Origin: Alphaproteobacteria bacterium
Lineage (GTDB): Bacteria > Pseudomonadota > Alphaproteobacteria > Acetobacterales > Acetobacteraceae
Reading direction: 5' to 3'
NCBI GenBank assembly: GCA_026400815.1
Contig: JAPLOI010000012.1
Location: 1 to 59,350, forward strand
Length of the DNA stretch: 59,350 bases
The notes below the pieces were generated by a model. It had not been told where the DNA came from and searched no databases. It saw only the letters and a program-made list of their open reading frames with translations. A program made the position numbers and the translations under genes. Below, piece after piece: positions 16,821 through 24,101 of this stretch; the first letter of the stretch is position 1, and each line of letters begins with the position of its first letter.

Positions 16821-17426
16821 CTACCCGCGCGCCAGCCGCCGCTGCACGAAATCCAGCCGGTCCTGGCCCCAGAAGATCTCATCGCCGATCACGTAGCTCG
16901 GCGCACCGAACACGCCGCGGGCGAGCGCCGCCTGGGTATCCGCCGCCTTGCGTTCCGTCCAGCGCGGCTCGGCGCCCAGCGCCATCACCTGCGCGGCATC
17001 CAGCCCGCATTCGCCGTTCAGCTTCGCAAGCACCGCCTCGTCGGCCGGGTTCAGCTCCTCCTCCCAGATCGCCTTCAGCACGCGGTGGGCGAGGCGGATC
17101 GCCGGGGCATCGCCCACCGTCTCCCGCAGGGCGATGCAGCAGGCCGAGGACAGCGCCTCCGAGGTGGGGAAGTGCTTGGGCTGGAGATTGATCGGGATGC
17201 CAAGGAAGTCGCGCCAACGGGGCAGTTCCTGCATGCGATAGGCCTGGCGCTGCGGCGAACGCTTGGGCAAGGGCAGGCCACCGGAGTTGGCGAAGATGGT
17301 GCCGAAATCAACCGGCCAGATGCGCAGGGAGGCGCCATGCTGCGCGCACATCGCCTCGATCCGCGCCGCCCCCAGGTGGGTCCAGGGCGAGTTCAGCGAG
17401 GCGTAGTAGTCCACATGCAGCGCCAT
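16821..17426 (-). CDS. DsbA-family protein, 2-hydroxychromene-2-carboxylate isomerase type
   Basis: A 201-residue thioredoxin-fold protein of the DSBA/kappa-GST group. The segment DYYASLNSPWTHLGAARIEAM replaces the CXXC of DsbA with a Ser (SPWTHLG), as in the glutathione-dependent 2-hydroxychromene-2-carboxylate isomerases of aromatic catabolism. LPKRSPQRQAYRMQELPRW and the C-terminal GVFGAPSYVIGDEIFWGQDR fit the family. There is no aromatic catabolism gene nearby, so the substrate is not known. GGGAGG precedes the ATG. Confidence 0.85.
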   Translation of the reverse strand: MALHVDYYASLNSPWTHLGAARIEAMCAQHGASLRIWPVDFGTIFANSGGLPLPKRSPQRQAYRMQELPRWRDFLGIPINLQPKHFPTSEALSSACCIALRETVGDAPAIRLAHRVLKAIWEEELNPADEAVLAKLNGECGLDAAQVMALGAEPRWTERKAADTQAALARGVFGAPSYVIGDEIFWGQDRLDFVQRRLARG

Positions 17427-17484
17427 GGTGGCCCTCCCGTTCGTTTCGGATATCGTGGGGGCGGAGAGGGAAGGAAGCAAGGGC

Positions 17485-17595
17485 CTTCTTTTTCTGAAGA
17501 AAAAGAAGCAAAAAGACTTTTCTCACTTGCGCCCAATCAAGGGAGCCGGGCGCAAGAGAATAAAAGTTTTTTGGTTCTTTTTTTCAAAAAAGAAC
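17485..17595 (+). repeat. Three-hairpin T/A-rich intergenic repeat, full copy 3
   Basis: Hairpin 1 has CTTCTTTTT/AAAAAGAAG arms. The middle stem pairs AAAAAGACTTTTCTC and CTTGCGCCC with GGGCGCAAG and ATAAAAGTTTTTT. Hairpin 3 is GTTCTTTTTTT/AAAAAAGAAC. It ends six bases before the stop codon of ccmI and lies upstream of the DsbA-family gene. Confidence 0.85.
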
Positions 17596-17600
17596 AACGC

Positions 17601-18911
17601 TTACCTTCGCTTCACCGCCTCAATCGCCGCCCGCACCAGCTTTGCATCCTCGGCATCGCCCGGCAGCACCGCCAGCAGCCGTTCCCACAAGGCGACAGCC
17701 TCCTCCATCGCGCCACGCTTGGCGGCTTCCACGCCAAGGTGCCAAAGCGCGGCGGGCTGGCGGGGCTCGGCGGCGTTGACGCGCTTGAGCAGTTCGAGCG
17801 CGCGCGGCGGGAAGGGTGCGGTGGGGGCCAGGCCTTCCAGCAGGGCCTGGGCCTCGGCCAGGGCGATGGACGCGTCGTCCGGGCGCAGGGCGCCGGCGCG
17901 GGCGTAGGCGGCGATGGATTTCTCGCGCTCCCCCAGCACGCCCCAGGCGCGGCCGAGGCGTTGCCAGCCATCGGCGTCGTTCGGCTCTGCCTCCAGCTTT
18001 GCTGCCAGGCGCTCGACCATGCCGCGGATCATCTCCTGCCGGGCCTGCGCATCCGGCGGCTCGGCGGGGGGCGGCAGGGTGGGGGTGGCGATGCCGGCGG
18101 CACGGGCGGCGATGGCCACGCGGCGGGCGATCTCGTCGCGGATCGTCAGCCCCGCCGGCAGGTCGGCGGCCAGGGCGAGCCAGGCGGTGATGGCTTCCTG
18201 CTGGCGGCCGTCCTGGGCGGCGGCGGCGGCGAGGTAGAAGCGGGCAATGGGGTTGTCCGGCTCCTCGGCCAGCACCTTCGTGAAGCCTTCGGTGGCGGCG
18301 GGGGAGATGGCGCCGTCGGCGGCGAGCACGCTGGCTTCCAGTGCGGCGGCGCGCAGGTCGGGCGTGATGGGCACCAGGGTGAGGGCGCGGCGCCAGGCCT
18401 CGTCGGCGGCGCGCCACTGGGACAGGGCGCCGCGGGTGCGGGCGAGCAGCAACCAGGCCTCGCCATCCCCGGGTGCGTCCTGCACGCGGCGTTCGAGCTG
18501 GGCGAGGCCCTGGCGCAGCGCTTGCTCCTCCGGGTCCGGGGTGCGCTGGGCGAAGGGCTGGGCGGGCAGGCCCGGGGTGCCGGTGCTGAGGTAGATCAGG
18601 CCGGCGCCGCTGGCGGCGAGCAGGGCGAGGACGAGGGCCAGGGCGGGGTTGCGGCCGGCGCGGGCCTCGGCGGGGCCGCCTTCGGCGCGCAGCAGGCGGC
18701 GCTGGATTTCCAGCCTTGCGGCATCGGCTTCCCCAGGCGCGATGAGGCCGCGGGCCTGATCACGCTCCAGCTCGGCGATCTGGTCGCGATAGACGGCGCG
18801 GTCGAAGAGTTCGCGGGAGGGAGCACTGGCGCCGCCGCGCAGCAGGGGCAGCATCACGGCGACAAGAACCAGCAGCGCAAGCAGGGTGGCGGCGATGGCG
18901 AAGGTGATCAT
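17601..18911 (-). CDS. ccmI: Cytochrome c biogenesis protein CcmI
   Basis: A 436-residue membrane protein that holds apocytochrome c for haem ligation. The N-terminal CcmI domain has two hydrophobic segments (residues 1-25 and about 93-115) around a cytoplasmic loop with RDQIAELERDQARGLI, and the periplasmic part is a tetratricopeptide array (for example EAWLLLARTRGALSQWRAAD, WQRLGRAWGVLGEREKSI, ALWHLGVEAAKRGAMEEAV). Its ATG overlaps the ccmH stop (ATGA). It is the last gene of ccmFGHI. Confidence 0.92.
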   Translation of the reverse strand: MITFAIAATLLALLVLVAVMLPLLRGGASAPSRELFDRAVYRDQIAELERDQARGLIAPGEADAARLEIQRRLLRAEGGPAEARAGRNPALALVLALLAASGAGLIYLSTGTPGLPAQPFAQRTPDPEEQALRQGLAQLERRVQDAPGDGEAWLLLARTRGALSQWRAADEAWRRALTLVPITPDLRAAALEASVLAADGAISPAATEGFTKVLAEEPDNPIARFYLAAAAAQDGRQQEAITAWLALAADLPAGLTIRDEIARRVAIAARAAGIATPTLPPPAEPPDAQARQEMIRGMVERLAAKLEAEPNDADGWQRLGRAWGVLGEREKSIAAYARAGALRPDDASIALAEAQALLEGLAPTAPFPPRALELLKRVNAAEPRQPAALWHLGVEAAKRGAMEEAVALWERLLAVLPGDAEDAKLVRAAIEAVKRR

Positions 18912-19357
18912 TTCGGCTCCTCGCGCAGCAGGGCGGCGAGCCTGGCCTGTTCCTCGGGCGTGAGCGGCGCGGGCGCGGCCGGCTTGCGGCGGCGTTGCGC
19001 GGCGAATGCCACGGCCCCGCCGAGGGCCAGCAGGGCGAAGGGGCCGAACCAGAGCAGGTAGGTGTCGGCGCGCACCGGCGGGCGCAGCAGCACGAAATCG
19101 CCATAGCGGGCGACGAGGTAGGCCTTCGCCTGCCCATCGCTATCACCGGCGGCGAGGCGTTCGCGCAGCACGATGCGGATGTCCCGCGCCAGGGTGGCGT
19201 TGCTGTCGTCGATCGATTCATTGTGGCAGACGACGCAGCGCAGCTCCTTCGACAAAGCGCGGGCGCGGGCTTCCAGCGCCGGGTCGGCGAGGCGTTCGTC
19301 CGGCAGCACCGCCCAGGCCGGCGCGGCGAACAGGAACAGGGCGAGCAGGAACCTCAC
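18908..19357 (-). CDS. ccmH: Cytochrome c maturation protein CcmH
   Basis: A 149-residue protein with a signal peptide (VRFLLALFLFAAPAWA), the redox motif RCVVCHNESIDDSNA (CVVC at 41-44), the conserved DIRIVLRERL and ARYGDFVLLRPP segments, and a C-terminal membrane helix (LLWFGPFALLALGGAVAFA). CcmH reduces or presents the apocytochrome CXXCH thiols. The GTG start overlaps the ccmG stop (GTGA), and its own stop overlaps ccmI, so translation of the three genes is coupled. Confidence 0.93.
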   Translation of the reverse strand: MRFLLALFLFAAPAWAVLPDERLADPALEARARALSKELRCVVCHNESIDDSNATLARDIRIVLRERLAAGDSDGQAKAYLVARYGDFVLLRPPVRADTYLLWFGPFALLALGGAVAFAAQRRRKPAAPAPLTPEEQARLAALLREEPK

Positions 19358-19887
19358 GAGCGTTCCAGTGCGCGCAGCAGCGGCAGCAGCTCGCGGTCCA
19401 GCAGGGCGGGGGTGACGGGGCCGACGATGCGCTTGCGGATGCGGCCCTGCTTGTCGATCACGTAGGTCTCGGGCACGCCATAAAGGCCGAAATCGATACC
19501 GGTGCGGCCATCGCGGTCGATGCCGGTGGTGAGGAAGGGATCGCCGAGTTCGGCGAGGAAGCGGCGCGAATCCTCCGGGCGGTCCTTGTAGGCGATGCCG
19601 ATGACGCGGATTTTCTCCTGCCGGGCCATGCGCAGCAGGATGGGGTGTTCCACGCGGCAGGGCGCGCACCAGGAGGCAAAGAAGTTCACCACCGTGACCT
19701 GGCCGCGCAGGGACTGCGACGATAGGCGGCCTTCCGCAAGGCTGGGCAGGTCGAAATCGGGGGCCGGCTTGTCGATCAGCGCGGAGGGCAGCTCGCGCGG
19801 GTCCCGCCCAGAGAACAAGGCGGCGGCGAACCAGCCGGCGAGGCCGAGGAACAGGGCGAGCGGAACGAGGAAGACCAAGCGGCGCAT
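19354..19887 (-). CDS. ccmG: Thiol:disulfide interchange protein CcmG (DsbE)
   Basis: A 177-residue membrane-anchored periplasmic thioredoxin that reduces apocytochrome c or CcmH. One N-terminal helix (LVFLVPLALFLGLAGWFAAA) precedes the thioredoxin domain with the active site FFASWCAPCRVEHP (CAPC at 74-77) and the family-specific GIAYKDRPEDSRRFL and GVPETYVIDKQGRI. It starts three bases after the ccmF stop. Confidence 0.95.
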   Translation of the reverse strand: MRRLVFLVPLALFLGLAGWFAAALFSGRDPRELPSALIDKPAPDFDLPSLAEGRLSSQSLRGQVTVVNFFASWCAPCRVEHPILLRMARQEKIRVIGIAYKDRPEDSRRFLAELGDPFLTTGIDRDGRTGIDFGLYGVPETYVIDKQGRIRKRIVGPVTPALLDRELLPLLRALERS

Positions 19888-19890
19888 CGG

Positions 19891-21876
19891 CTATTCCGCG
19901 GCCGCCGACTGGATGCTGGTGGGGGCGGCGGGCTTGCGGGCCGCCACGCCAACGCGCCAGCGCCGGTCCGTGAGGCTGACCACGCCGCCCAAAGCCATCA
20001 CCAGCGCGCCGAGCCAGATCCAGGAGACGATCGGCTTGTGCCAGGCGCGCACGACCCAGCCGGCCTGGGCGTCGCCTTCGCCCAGCGCCAAATAGAGATC
20101 GGCGGAGAGCCCGGTGCGGATGGCGGTCAGTGCCGTGGTCTGGCGCTGCACGGTGAAGGTGCGGCGCTGGGGGTGCATCTCGTCGATCACGGCGCCGCCG
20201 CGCTTCACCTCGATCACGGCCTCGTCGGCCACGTAGTTCGGGCCGGGAACGCGGCGGACCTCGCGCAGGGTGAGGGTGTAGCCGGCGATGTCGATGTGGT
20301 CGCCGGGGCGCAGGGACTCGATGCGCTCCTGCTCGAAGGCGGAGGCGGAGACGCCGGCGACCAGCACGGCCATGCCGAAATGGGCCAGCGACATGCCGTA
20401 GGCGGCGCGCGGCAGGCCGGCGGCGCGGCGCCAGGAATCGTGCAGCGGCAGCCGGAACAGGCGGATGCGCTCGCCCCATTCGGCCAGCACGCCGGCGGCG
20501 ATCCAGGCGGACAGCCCGAGGCCCAGGATGGCGAGCACGGCGTGGAAGCCGGAGAGATACAGGCCCACCAGCACCACGAGCAGCGCGAAGCCGAAGGCCA
20601 TCCAAAGGCGTTGCAGGGCGGCGGTGAGATCCCCGCGCTTCCAGGCCAGCAGCGGGCCAACGGCCATGGCGACCAGCAGCGGGGTCATCAACGGGAGGAA
20701 GGTGCGGTTGTAGAAGGGCGGGCCGACGGAGATCTTCAGCCCGAACGCGTCCATGAACAGCGGATACAGCGTGCCGAGCAGCACCGTGCCGGTGGCGGTG
20801 GCGAGCAGCAGGTTGTTCAGCACCAGCGCGCCCTCGCGCGAGATCGGCGCGAACAACCCGCCACCCTGCATCGCTGGTGCGCGCCAGGCGTAGAGGGTGA
20901 AGGAGCCGCCAATGGCGATGATGAGCAGGACGAGAATGAACACGCCGCGCGCGGGATCGACGGCGAAGGCGTGCACGGAGCTGAGCACGCCGGAGCGGAC
21001 CAGGAAGGTGCCGACCAAGGCGAGGCCAAAGGTGAGCAGGGCGAGCAGGATGGTCCAGCTCTTCATCGTGTCCCGCCGTTCCACCACGATCGCCGAATGG
21101 ATCAGCGCGGTGCCAGACAGCCAAGGCAGCAGGGAAGCGTTCTCCACCGGGTCCCAGAACCACCAGCCGCCCCAGCCGAGCGTGTAGTACGCCCACCAGG
21201 AGCCAAGCGCGATGCCGACCGTCAGCGCGCACCAGGAGACCAGCGCCCAGGGGCGCACCCAGCGCGCCCAGGCGGCATCCACGCGCCCTTCGATCAGCGC
21301 GGCCACCGCGAAGGCAAACGCCACCGAGGAGCCGACATAGCCGAGGTAGAGAAACGGCGGATGGAAGGCCAGGCCGGGGTCCTGCAGCACCGGGTTGAGC
21401 CCGTGCCCGTCCGCCGGCGCGGGAATGACGCGGGTGAAGGGGTTCGATGTCGCCAGGATGAACAGCAGGAAGCCAGAGGCCACCATGCCCTGCACCGCCA
21501 GCACGCGGGCCCGCAACTCCCGCGGCAGGTTGGACCCGAACACCGCCACCGAAGCACCGCAGAGCGACAGGATGAGGACCCAGAGCAGCATCGAGCCCTC
21601 ATGGTTCCCCCACACGCCGCTGATCTTGTAGAGCATGGGCTTCGCGGAGTGGCTGTTCTCCACCACGTTGCTCACGCTGAAATCGCTGGTGACATAAGCG
21701 TGAGTCAGCGCGGCGAAGGACAGCGCCACCATGGCGAACTGGCCCAACGCCGCGCTGCGCCCCACCGCCATCCAGCCGGACAAGCGGCGAGCCGCGCCGG
21801 CCAGCGGCACGATGGATTGGACGAGCGCCAGGCAAAGCGCCAACGCCAACGCGAAATGACCAAGCTCGATGAACAT
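19891..21876 (-). CDS. ccmF: Haem lyase CcmF
   Basis: A 661-residue integral membrane protein, the haem ligation component of cytochrome c System I. It has the WWD-type signature GWGGWWFWDPVENASLLPWL, flanking conserved His segments (HNHEGS-like GNHEGSMLLWVLIL and PPFLYLGYVG), and a C-terminal periplasmic domain (RPGDHIDIAGYTLTLREV). ATG 21876 begins MFIELGHFALALAL as usual; longer readings of the frame run through the palindromic repeat and part of the PII gene and are not real. ccmABCDE are not in the window. Confidence 0.95.
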   Translation of the reverse strand: MFIELGHFALALALCLALVQSIVPLAGAARRLSGWMAVGRSAALGQFAMVALSFAALTHAYVTSDFSVSNVVENSHSAKPMLYKISGVWGNHEGSMLLWVLILSLCGASVAVFGSNLPRELRARVLAVQGMVASGFLLFILATSNPFTRVIPAPADGHGLNPVLQDPGLAFHPPFLYLGYVGSSVAFAFAVAALIEGRVDAAWARWVRPWALVSWCALTVGIALGSWWAYYTLGWGGWWFWDPVENASLLPWLSGTALIHSAIVVERRDTMKSWTILLALLTFGLALVGTFLVRSGVLSSVHAFAVDPARGVFILVLLIIAIGGSFTLYAWRAPAMQGGGLFAPISREGALVLNNLLLATATGTVLLGTLYPLFMDAFGLKISVGPPFYNRTFLPLMTPLLVAMAVGPLLAWKRGDLTAALQRLWMAFGFALLVVLVGLYLSGFHAVLAILGLGLSAWIAAGVLAEWGERIRLFRLPLHDSWRRAAGLPRAAYGMSLAHFGMAVLVAGVSASAFEQERIESLRPGDHIDIAGYTLTLREVRRVPGPNYVADEAVIEVKRGGAVIDEMHPQRRTFTVQRQTTALTAIRTGLSADLYLALGEGDAQAGWVVRAWHKPIVSWIWLGALVMALGGVVSLTDRRWRVGVAARKPAAPTSIQSAAAE

Positions 21877-21930
21877 CCGTGCACCCGCGAACCCGCGACG
21901 ATCTAGCGGAACGTGGTGCGGAGGGGAAGG

Positions 21931-22128
21931 AAGGCCAGGGGCTCTGCCCCTGGACCCCGCCAGGGACCAGGCGGTCCCTGGACCCTGCATCTGTTGTTCC
22001 GCCTTCGGCGGGGAGGGGCCATCGAGGCCAATCGAACCTGCGAGACGGCCCCTCCCCGCCGAAGGCGGAAAAGGTCCGGGGGTCTGGGGCCTCAGGCCCC
22101 AGCGGGTCCAGGGCAGAGCCCTGGCCTT
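21931..22128. repeat. Compound palindromic element B: same plan as 3761-3949
   Basis: A perfect inverted repeat with 24-base arms (21997-22020 and 22047-22070) and a 26-base loop is flanked by GC-rich double-hairpin modules in inverted orientation. These are AAGGCCAGGGGCTCTGCCCC with CCAGGGACCAGGCGGTCCCTGG on the left, and TGGGGCCTCAGGCCCCA with CCAGGGCAGAGCCCTGG on the right. The flanking modules match those at 3761-3949, while the central palindromes differ. It separates the glnK-like gene from ccmF on the same strand, so it would act as a terminator or insulator between them. Confidence 0.85.
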
Positions 22129-22136
22129 GCTCCCCT

Positions 22137-22475
22137 CTACAGCGCGTCCGTCTGGGTTTCGCCGGTTCGGATGCGGATGGCGCGGCCGAGGTCGGTGACG
22201 AAGATTTTGCCGTCGCCGATACGGCCGGTATGGGCGCCGCGTTGGATGGCTTCCACCACCTGGTCCACCTGGGTGTCGTCCACCATGATTTCGAGCTTGG
22301 TCTTGGGCAGCAGGTTGGTGGTGTATTCGGCGCCGCGGTAGATTTCGGCCTGGCCTTTCTGGCGGCCATAGCCGCGGGCTTCCGTCACGGTCATGCCGGA
22401 GAGGCCGAGCGGGGCGAGGGCGTCGCGGACATCTTCCAGCTTGTGCGGCTTGATGACGGCGATGACCAGCTTCAC
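22137..22475 (-). CDS. glnK: Nitrogen regulatory protein P-II
   Basis: A 112-residue trimeric signalling protein that binds ATP/ADP and 2-oxoglutarate and is uridylylated on Tyr51 of the T-loop. The T-loop segment YGRQKGQAEIYRGAEYTT holds this Tyr, and the B- and C-loop motifs (HTGRIGDGKIFV) are intact. GTG is the start, with GGAGG upstream. No amtB or glnA follows; the neighbour is a palindromic element and ccmF. The sigma-54-like promoter favours glnK over glnB, but the name is a judgement. Confidence 0.9.
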   Translation of the reverse strand: MKLVIAVIKPHKLEDVRDALAPLGLSGMTVTEARGYGRQKGQAEIYRGAEYTTNLLPKTKLEIMVDDTQVDQVVEAIQRGAHTGRIGDGKIFVTDLGRAIRIRTGETQTDAL

Positions 22476-22502
22476 CTGCGGTGCCTCCGTGGCGTTGTGC
22501 GG

Positions 22503-22518
22503 TGCGGCATTTGTGCCA
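22503..22518 (-). promoter_or_regulatory. Sigma-54-like (-24/-12) promoter of the PII gene
   Basis: On the minus strand the sequence TGGCACAAATGCCGCA has the invariant GG and GC ten bases apart and matches TGGCAC-N5-TTGCA except for TT to CC. Its -12 end is 28 bases upstream of the GTG start. NtrC-dependent sigma-54 control of glnK is well established elsewhere; here it is inferred from the site alone. Confidence 0.6.
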
Positions 22519-22623
22519 CTGCGCGCGGTGGCGCGTCAGCCGGAAAGTGCGATCGCGCGATTTTTTCCGCCCGGTGCCCTGGACGGATCGGCGGATGTGA
22601 CCGATGGTTGACACCGCGTGGAG

Positions 22624-22678
22624 CGCCGATCGGCGTGGCGCGCAGCCGGCCTGGGGTACCACGACCGATCGCGGTCGT
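22624..22678. promoter_or_regulatory. Two palindromes upstream of the liv operon
   Basis: A perfect 12-base palindrome CGCCGATCGGCG (22624-22635) and a second inverted repeat ACGACCG-ATCG-CGGTCGT (22661-22678) share the CGATCG core with spacing of about 40 bases. They lie about 100-150 bases before the binding-protein start. They could be operators, but no regulator is known. Confidence 0.4.
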
Positions 22679-22775
22679 CCTGCGGCCGTGTCGCGAGACC
22701 GGGCGCCGTGGAGAAGTGCGGCCCCTTTCGCACCATGGACCGTGTTGCAACGACCAGCACCCTGGAGGCTGACCC

Positions 22776-23984
22776 ATGTCTGTTTCACGCCGCACCCTGT
22801 TGGCGGCTGGCGCCGCGACCTTGGCCGCGCCGGCGATTGTTCGCGCGCAATCCACCAGCGCCCCGATCCGCATCGGGGAGATCAATTCCTACACCGCCAT
22901 TCCCGCCTTCACCCTGCCCTACCGCATGGGCTGGCAGTTGGCGGTGGAGCAGGTGAACGCCGCTGGCGGCGTGCTGGGCCGCAAGCTGGAGGTGATCAGC
23001 CACGACGATGCCGGCAAGCCGCAGGACGCGGTGCGGCTGGCGGGCGCGTTGCTGGATGAGACGAAGGTGGACGTGCTGGCCGGCGGCTTCCTCTCCAACG
23101 TTGGCCTGGCGATGAGCGACGTGGCCAAGCAGCGCAAGCGCCTGTTCGTGGCCAGCGAACCGCTGACCGATGCCTTGGTGTGGGAGCAGGGCCATCGCTA
23201 CTGCTACCGGCTGCGGCCGAGCACCTACATGCAGGTGGCGATGATGGTGGACGATGCCGTGAAGCTCGGCGCCAAGCGCTGGGTGACCGTTTCGCCGAAC
23301 TACGAATACGGCCAGTCCTTGGTGAAGTGGTTCAAGCTGCTGATGGCGCAGCGCCAGCCGGGGATCGAGTTCGTCGCCGAGCAGTGGCCGGCGCTGGGGC
23401 GGATCGACGCCGGCGCGACGGTGGCCGCACTCGCGCAGGCGCGGCCGGATGCGATCTTCAACGGCACGTTCGGGCCGGACCTGACCAATTTCGTCCGCCA
23501 GGGCAACACCCGCGGCCTGTTCGAGAAGCGCGGCGTGGTGAGCGTGCTGACCGGCGAGCCGGAATACCTGGAGCCGCTGGGCGACGAAACGCCCGAAGGC
23601 TGGATCGTCACCGGCTGGCCGGTGGAGAGCGTGACCGACGCTTCCAATGCCGGGTTCATCGCGGCGTATCGCGCGAAGTTCGGCGAGATGCCGAAGATGG
23701 GCAGCGTGGTGGGGCACGCCACGATCACCGCGATCGCGGCGGGCATCGCCAAGAGCGGGTCGGTGGAGACGGAGGCGATGGCGGACGGGTTCAAGGGGGC
23801 GAAGTTCGCTACACCGTTCGGCGAAGCCTATTGGCGGGCGCAGGACAACCAGGGAACGCTTGGCACCTATGTCGGGCGGACGGCGATGAAGGGCGGCAAG
23901 GGCTTGATGGTGGATTGGCGCTATGTGGATGGGGCCAAGGCGATGCCCACGGACGAGGACGTGAAGAAGATGAGGCCAGCGTAA
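22776..23984 (+). CDS. ABC transporter substrate-binding protein, branched-chain amino acid/amide type
   Basis: A 402-residue periplasmic binding protein (Peripla_BP_6). The N-terminus MSVSRRTLLAAGAATLAAP has a twin-arginine motif SRRTLL and ends in AQS, so Tat export is likely. The type I fold is seen in IRIGEINSYTAIPAFTLPYR, NAAGGVLGRKLEVISHDDAG, and VSPNYEYGQSLVKWFKLL. GGAGG precedes the ATG. It heads an operon with livHM-, livG- and livF-like genes after a T/A-rich repeat. The ligand could be an amino acid, amide, urea or an aromatic acid; the sequence does not decide. Confidence 0.88.
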   Translation: MSVSRRTLLAAGAATLAAPAIVRAQSTSAPIRIGEINSYTAIPAFTLPYRMGWQLAVEQVNAAGGVLGRKLEVISHDDAGKPQDAVRLAGALLDETKVDVLAGGFLSNVGLAMSDVAKQRKRLFVASEPLTDALVWEQGHRYCYRLRPSTYMQVAMMVDDAVKLGAKRWVTVSPNYEYGQSLVKWFKLLMAQRQPGIEFVAEQWPALGRIDAGATVAALAQARPDAIFNGTFGPDLTNFVRQGNTRGLFEKRGVVSVLTGEPEYLEPLGDETPEGWIVTGWPVESVTDASNAGFIAAYRAKFGEMPKMGSVVGHATITAIAAGIAKSGSVETEAMADGFKGAKFATPFGEAYWRAQDNQGTLGTYVGRTAMKGGKGLMVDWRYVDGAKAMPTDEDVKKMRPA

Positions 23985-23988
23985 GAGT

Positions 23989-24095
23989 CTTCTTTTTGTG
24001 AACAAAAAGAAGCAAAAAAACTTCATCCGTTTGCGCCCGTTTTTCCCGGCGCAAACGGATAAAAGTTTTTCGGTTCTTTTTTCCAAAAAAGAACC
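23989..24095 (+). repeat. Three-hairpin T/A-rich intergenic repeat, full copy 4
   Basis: Hairpin 1 is CTTCTTTTTG/CAAAAAGAAG. The middle stem pairs ATCCGTTTGCGCC with GGCGCAAACGGAT and is extended by AAAAAAACTT/AAAAGTTTTT. Hairpin 3 is GGTTCTTTTTT/AAAAAAGAACC. It starts five bases after the binding-protein stop and ends six bases before the presumed TTG start of the permease, so it forms nearly the whole spacer inside the operon. Confidence 0.85.
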
Positions 24096-24101
24096 GCTTT
24101 C

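Larger units (their letters stand above)
22476..22775. other. 300-base divergent intergenic region, glnK / liv binding protein
   Basis: It holds the sigma-54-like site at 22503-22518 toward glnK, an ATCGCGCGAT palindrome followed by six T (22552-22566), and two palindromes at 22624-22678 toward the binding-protein gene. A TTGACA hexamer at 22608-22613 has no matching -10 element. No coding frame here is convincing. Confidence 0.5.

Noticed and set aside
21877-22788. Extension of the ccmF frame to 965 codons
   Set aside because: The extra part crosses the palindromic element and the PII gene antisense; CcmF homologues begin at MFIELGH.
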